DNA from: MED-G105 sp039814575
Lineage (GTDB): Bacteria; Pseudomonadota; Alphaproteobacteria; Caulobacterales; Parvularculaceae
Direction of reading: 5' to 3'
DNA: 64,000 bases
Assembly (NCBI GenBank): GCA_039814575.1
Contig: JBCCAY010000007.1
Location: 1 to 64,000, forward strand
Of the stretch, positions 61,589 through 64,000 are shown piece after piece. Below the pieces are notes generated by a model that was not told the DNA's origin, did no database searches, and worked only from the letters and a program-made list of their open reading frames with translations. The stretch's first letter is position 1; each line of letters begins with the position of its first letter. The position numbers and the translations under genes are program-made.

Positions 61589-62083
61589 TTATTCTGCGCC
61601 GAGAAGTGCGTCTTCGAGCGCTTCATCGTCCGCCATGGAATTCGGGATCGGACTTGGTTGCGGCGCCGCATCAACAGCATCAGGCTCATCAAGACGCAAT
61701 TGCCGACGCAAGATGTCGACGCCGGCGAGCCGTTCGTTTTGGGATGTCTGCAAGGCGGTGTCGACGGCGCCGTAAACGGCGTTCAAATCCGTTTGCGCTT
61801 CTTCCTGCATGCATTCGAAATAGGCGTTCAGCGCCGCCACATAAACATCGTATCGGCGCAGGGCGCGGCTGCGTTCACGTGGACGCCGTGAGAGGCGCTC
61901 GGCTTCTTCCTCGTCAATGACAAACGGCGTCGGCGCGGCGCATTCTTTAAAGACATAGATGCGCGCGCCATTCGGCGCGTCCAGTAATTCCCCGGCGGCG
62001 GCGCCAGACATCACCGACATCGAAAAGGCCGATAAAAGCGCCGCGCATAGGGTCGTCGGCGCCGCGATTGCGAAAAAGCGCAT
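61589..62083 (-). CDS. Exported hypothetical protein
   Basis: A 164-residue protein with a signal peptide (TTLCAALLSAFSMSVMSGAAAG). The mature part has IYVFKECAAPTPFVIDEEEAERLSRRPRERSRALRRYDVYVAALNAYFECMQEEAQ, with two cysteines spaced to form a disulfide, and an acidic C-terminus (MADDEALEDALLGAE). The helical centre with a fixed cysteine pair suggests a small periplasmic helical protein. No family recognised. Confidence 0.7.
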   Translation of the reverse strand: MRFFAIAAPTTLCAALLSAFSMSVMSGAAAGELLDAPNGARIYVFKECAAPTPFVIDEEEAERLSRRPRERSRALRRYDVYVAALNAYFECMQEEAQTDLNAVYGAVDTALQTSQNERLAGVDILRRQLRLDEPDAVDAAPQPSPIPNSMADDEALEDALLGAE

Positions 62084-62211
62084 AGTCGCGCCTCCCGTAA
62101 GTCCCGTACACGCGGGCGTTGCAGCTTATGGGAGAACGCTCTGCAAAAATTGCGCCGGTAATGCGCTAGGTTTTATTGGCTCGACAGGCTCGGCGTCGGC
62201 CGTCCGGCGTT

Positions 62212-62646
62212 TCAATCTGAGAAACCAGCCGTCGCCTGCAACGGAGCCATACGAATAAGCCGCGAGGTCAAGACCGCCGCTTGGCGATGGACCACCGCTT
62301 TTTGGTAATCTGGGTCTTTAACCATTTCACCAAACGCCGCCGCGCTCGGGTATCCGGCGACGAAGGCCTTGTCCCAGACTTCGTCTTCAGGACCGATCAA
62401 CACGAGGCGCGGGTCCCAGACTTGAACGATGGCGCCGCCGACACGCTCGAAGATTGGCGCGCTCGCCGCTCCGTAGGCACGATAGGCCGCCGCCCCGGAT
62501 AGATCCGCGCCGGCGTTGGGATGGCCGTCAGGGTACGCCGCTTCATCCCGAAACCGCACCAAGTTCAGCATATGTATGGGGCCGTCGTCCGGCAGTTTCA
62601 TCATGACGCCGAATTGCTCGCGGGTGGGATCGAGATAGTCCGTCAT
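62212..62646 (-). CDS. DUF1330 family protein
   Basis: A 144-residue protein. The DUF1330 pattern is visible: PIHMLNLVRFRDEAAY, AAYRAYGAASAPIFERVGG and the C-terminal FVAGYPSAAAFGEMVKDPDYQKAVVHRQAAV. It probably has a dimeric ferredoxin-like alpha-beta barrel; the function of the family is unknown. It starts ten bases after the SDR gene stop on the same strand, so they are likely one transcript. Confidence 0.88.
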   Translation of the reverse strand: MTDYLDPTREQFGVMMKLPDDGPIHMLNLVRFRDEAAYPDGHPNAGADLSGAAAYRAYGAASAPIFERVGGAIVQVWDPRLVLIGPEDEVWDKAFVAGYPSAAAFGEMVKDPDYQKAVVHRQAAVLTSRLIRMAPLQATAGFSD

Positions 62647-62656
62647 CTAAATATCC

Positions 62657-63487
62657 TTAGTTAACGCCTGTAACCCGCAACAGAACCCGATCGATCACGG
62701 CGGACGGCAATAAGTTACGCATCATCAGTGAGCCCGTCGCCTTGCGCGGCGCAAGGTAGCGCGAATGGGGACGCGCCGCCGTCAACGCATCTTCTACGGC
62801 TTCGGCGACATCGAAGGGCGAGGCACCATGGGGGTGTTGCTTTGCGTGCCAGTCTTTCATTTTGGCGACATGCCCCGCATAGGCGCCGCCTTCCTCCGTA
62901 TAGGGCGCAAGCCCGGATTGTTCCTGGGCGCCGAAGGGCGTGTTCACAAAGCTCGGACGGACGAGGCTCACTTTCACCCCATGCAGTCCGAACTCGCGGC
63001 GCATGGCGTCGGAAATTCCCTCGACGGCATGTTTCGATGAGGCGTAAACGCCCATAAACGGCACGGCGATGCGCCCAGCGAGCGAACCGATATTGACAAT
63101 ACGCCCCGCGCCGGCGGCGCGCATTTGCGGCATCACCGCTTGCGCCATGGCGACGACGCCGAAGACATTCGTCTCATATTGTCGGCGCCACTCATTCATC
63201 GGCACTTCTTCGACCGGACCGGCGACGGCGACGCCCGCATTGTTCACGAGGCCATAGAGCGTTCCCGCTTTGTCATTGATTTCCGCGAGCGCCGCTTTGA
63301 TCGATCCCTCGTCCGTGACATCGAGCTGTACGGCCGTAATGCCGCCCTGCCCCAAGCCTTCGAGCGTCTTCAAAGCGTCGAGCCGGCGCGCGCCGGCGAA
63401 CACATTGAAGCCTTTGCGCGCCAGATGAACCGCGGTCGCTTCGCCGATGCCGCTCGACGCGCCGGTGACAAGTACGGGTTTCAGCAT
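62657..63487 (-). CDS. Short-chain dehydrogenase/reductase
   Basis: A 276-residue SDR. Cofactor motif VTGASSGIGEATAVHLARKGF, NNAG near residue 87, the catalytic Ser in IVNIGSLAGRI and the YxxxK in YASSKHAVEG are present. The classical type with NADP(H) preference is likely from ARR after the second strand. The substrate is unknown. It sits between pyrG and DUF1330 on the same strand. Confidence 0.92.
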   Translation of the reverse strand: MLKPVLVTGASSGIGEATAVHLARKGFNVFAGARRLDALKTLEGLGQGGITAVQLDVTDEGSIKAALAEINDKAGTLYGLVNNAGVAVAGPVEEVPMNEWRRQYETNVFGVVAMAQAVMPQMRAAGAGRIVNIGSLAGRIAVPFMGVYASSKHAVEGISDAMRREFGLHGVKVSLVRPSFVNTPFGAQEQSGLAPYTEEGGAYAGHVAKMKDWHAKQHPHGASPFDVAEAVEDALTAARPHSRYLAPRKATGSLMMRNLLPSAVIDRVLLRVTGVN

Positions 63488-63515
63488 CGAACGGCGGTCC
63501 TTCTTTTAAACGGCT

Positions 63516-64000
63516 CTAGACAAGGCGCGATCGCTTCACGGCCGCGTCAATAAAGGCGGCGAACAGTGGGTGCGGATCAAACGGCCGAGATTTCAACTCC
63601 GGGTGATATTGCACCGCTACGAACCACGGATGGTCAGGGATTTCGCAAATCTCCGGCAAGCGCCCGTCGGGCGAGACGCCGGAGAAGACAAGGCCTTTTT
63701 CCGCAAGCCGATCCGCCCACGCCATATTGATTTCATAGCGGTGGCGGTGGCGCTCTTCGATGGTCTCAGCGCCGTAAATCTCTGCGGCGCGACTGCCGCG
63801 CGTCAAACGCGCCGCATATGCGCCTAGCCGCATCGTGCCGCCGAGATCGCTGTCTTCGGCGCGGGTTTCCGTCGCGGCGCCTTTTGACCATTCCGTCATG
63901 AGGCCGACAATCGTTTCGCCCGGCTCTTCAAACTCAGAGGATGTGGCGTCAGTCACGCCGAGAAGATTGCGCGCCGCCTCAACGACAGCCATCTGCATGC
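63516..64000 (-). CDS. pyrG: CTP synthase, 3' part (cut by window end)
   Basis: The last 160 residues of the glutaminase domain: MQMAVVEAARNLLGV at the window edge, VGLMTEW, GGTMRLGAYAARL, ERHRHRYEIN, and the catalytic His/Glu in VAVQYHPELKSRPFDPHPLF. These are diagnostic for PyrG, which aminates UTP to CTP. The glutaminase Cys and the synthetase domain lie beyond the window. The gene is open at its 5' end. Confidence 0.95.
   Translation of the reverse strand, partial: MQMAVVEAARNLLGVTDATSSEFEEPGETIVGLMTEWSKGAATETRAEDSDLGGTMRLGAYAARLTRGSRAAEIYGAETIEERHRHRYEINMAWADRLAEKGLVFSGVSPDGRLPEICEIPDHPWFVAVQYHPELKSRPFDPHPLFAAFIDAAVKRSRLV

Noticed and set aside
1..64000. tRNA, rRNA, CRISPR arrays, transposases, phage structural genes
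   Set aside because: Gaps between genes were read for T-loop patterns, regular spaced repeats and recombinase motifs; none was found.

Overview
The window reads as chromosomal DNA of a GC-rich alphaproteobacterium, most like the Caulobacterales/Hyphomonadaceae/Parvularculales side of the class. I infer this from the gene content: a DivK-PleD pair, a perfect CtrA-type box next to ftsB, yqeY-dnaG-rpoD and lipA-ratA neighbourhoods, a pyruvate dehydrogenase whose E1-beta carries its own lipoyl domain, a phasin, and a VPLPA-CTERM/exosortase surface system. No tRNA, rRNA, CRISPR array, complete insertion sequence or prophage was seen. Most of the window is housekeeping; the interesting material lies in small or atypical inserts and in regulatory sequence.

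Layout. 0-2 kb: an amidohydrolase gene broken by a 13-bp tandem repeat. 2-10 kb: a beta-propeller-like lipoprotein, heme A synthase (ctaA), a FemAB-type acyltransferase, ratA/COQ10, lipA, a PepSY-type membrane protein and small proteins. 10-16 kb: methyltransferase, rpoD, dnaG, yqeY. 16-24.8 kb: carA and carB, separated by a VPLPA-CTERM protein and a metallo-beta-lactamase-fold hydrolase, then greA behind a strong leader terminator, and a DUF983 protein. 24.9-31 kb: rpmG, pleD, divK, dinB, RidA, a DUF482 acyltransferase, DUF2007 and HIT proteins. 31-35.5 kb: a YbjN-like protein, clpA-clpS, phasin. 36-41 kb: a D,D-carboxypeptidase with a SPOR domain, an exosortase-EpsI fusion and its amidotransferase. 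41-49 kb: pdhA-ftsB-eno, a lipoprotein-type oligopeptidase, an arginine-repeat lipoprotein with a symmetric six-cysteine motif, rpmF and a lipoprotein cytochrome c. 49-57.8 kb: thioesterase, a 25-residue peptide gene with a consensus Shine-Dalgarno, a SYLF protein, lpdA, a haloalkane dehalogenase, a beta-lactamase-fold serine hydrolase and cysK. 57.8-64 kb: pdhC, an AT-rich orphan gene, pdhB, hypothetical proteins, DUF1330, SDR and the 3' part of pyrG.

How they fit together. Four pyruvate dehydrogenase genes (pdhA, lpdA, pdhC, pdhB) lie in three places, with lipA supplying lipoate. DivK, PleD, ftsB and the CtrA-type boxes point to Caulobacter-style cell-cycle control. The exosortase and amidotransferase at 37.5-41.2 kb are the likely machinery for the VPLPA-CTERM protein at 18 kb. 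ClpS and ClpA form the N-end-rule unfoldase.

The best candidates for undescribed biology are: the AT-rich gene between pdhB and pdhC, flanked by near-identical lipoyl-domain coding repeats; the twin-CX3C arginine-repeat lipoprotein; the 25-residue peptide transcript; the GraL-like leader of greA; and the 13-bp repeat that switches the amidohydrolase frame. Function is unknown for all the orphan proteins, and no search could be run.
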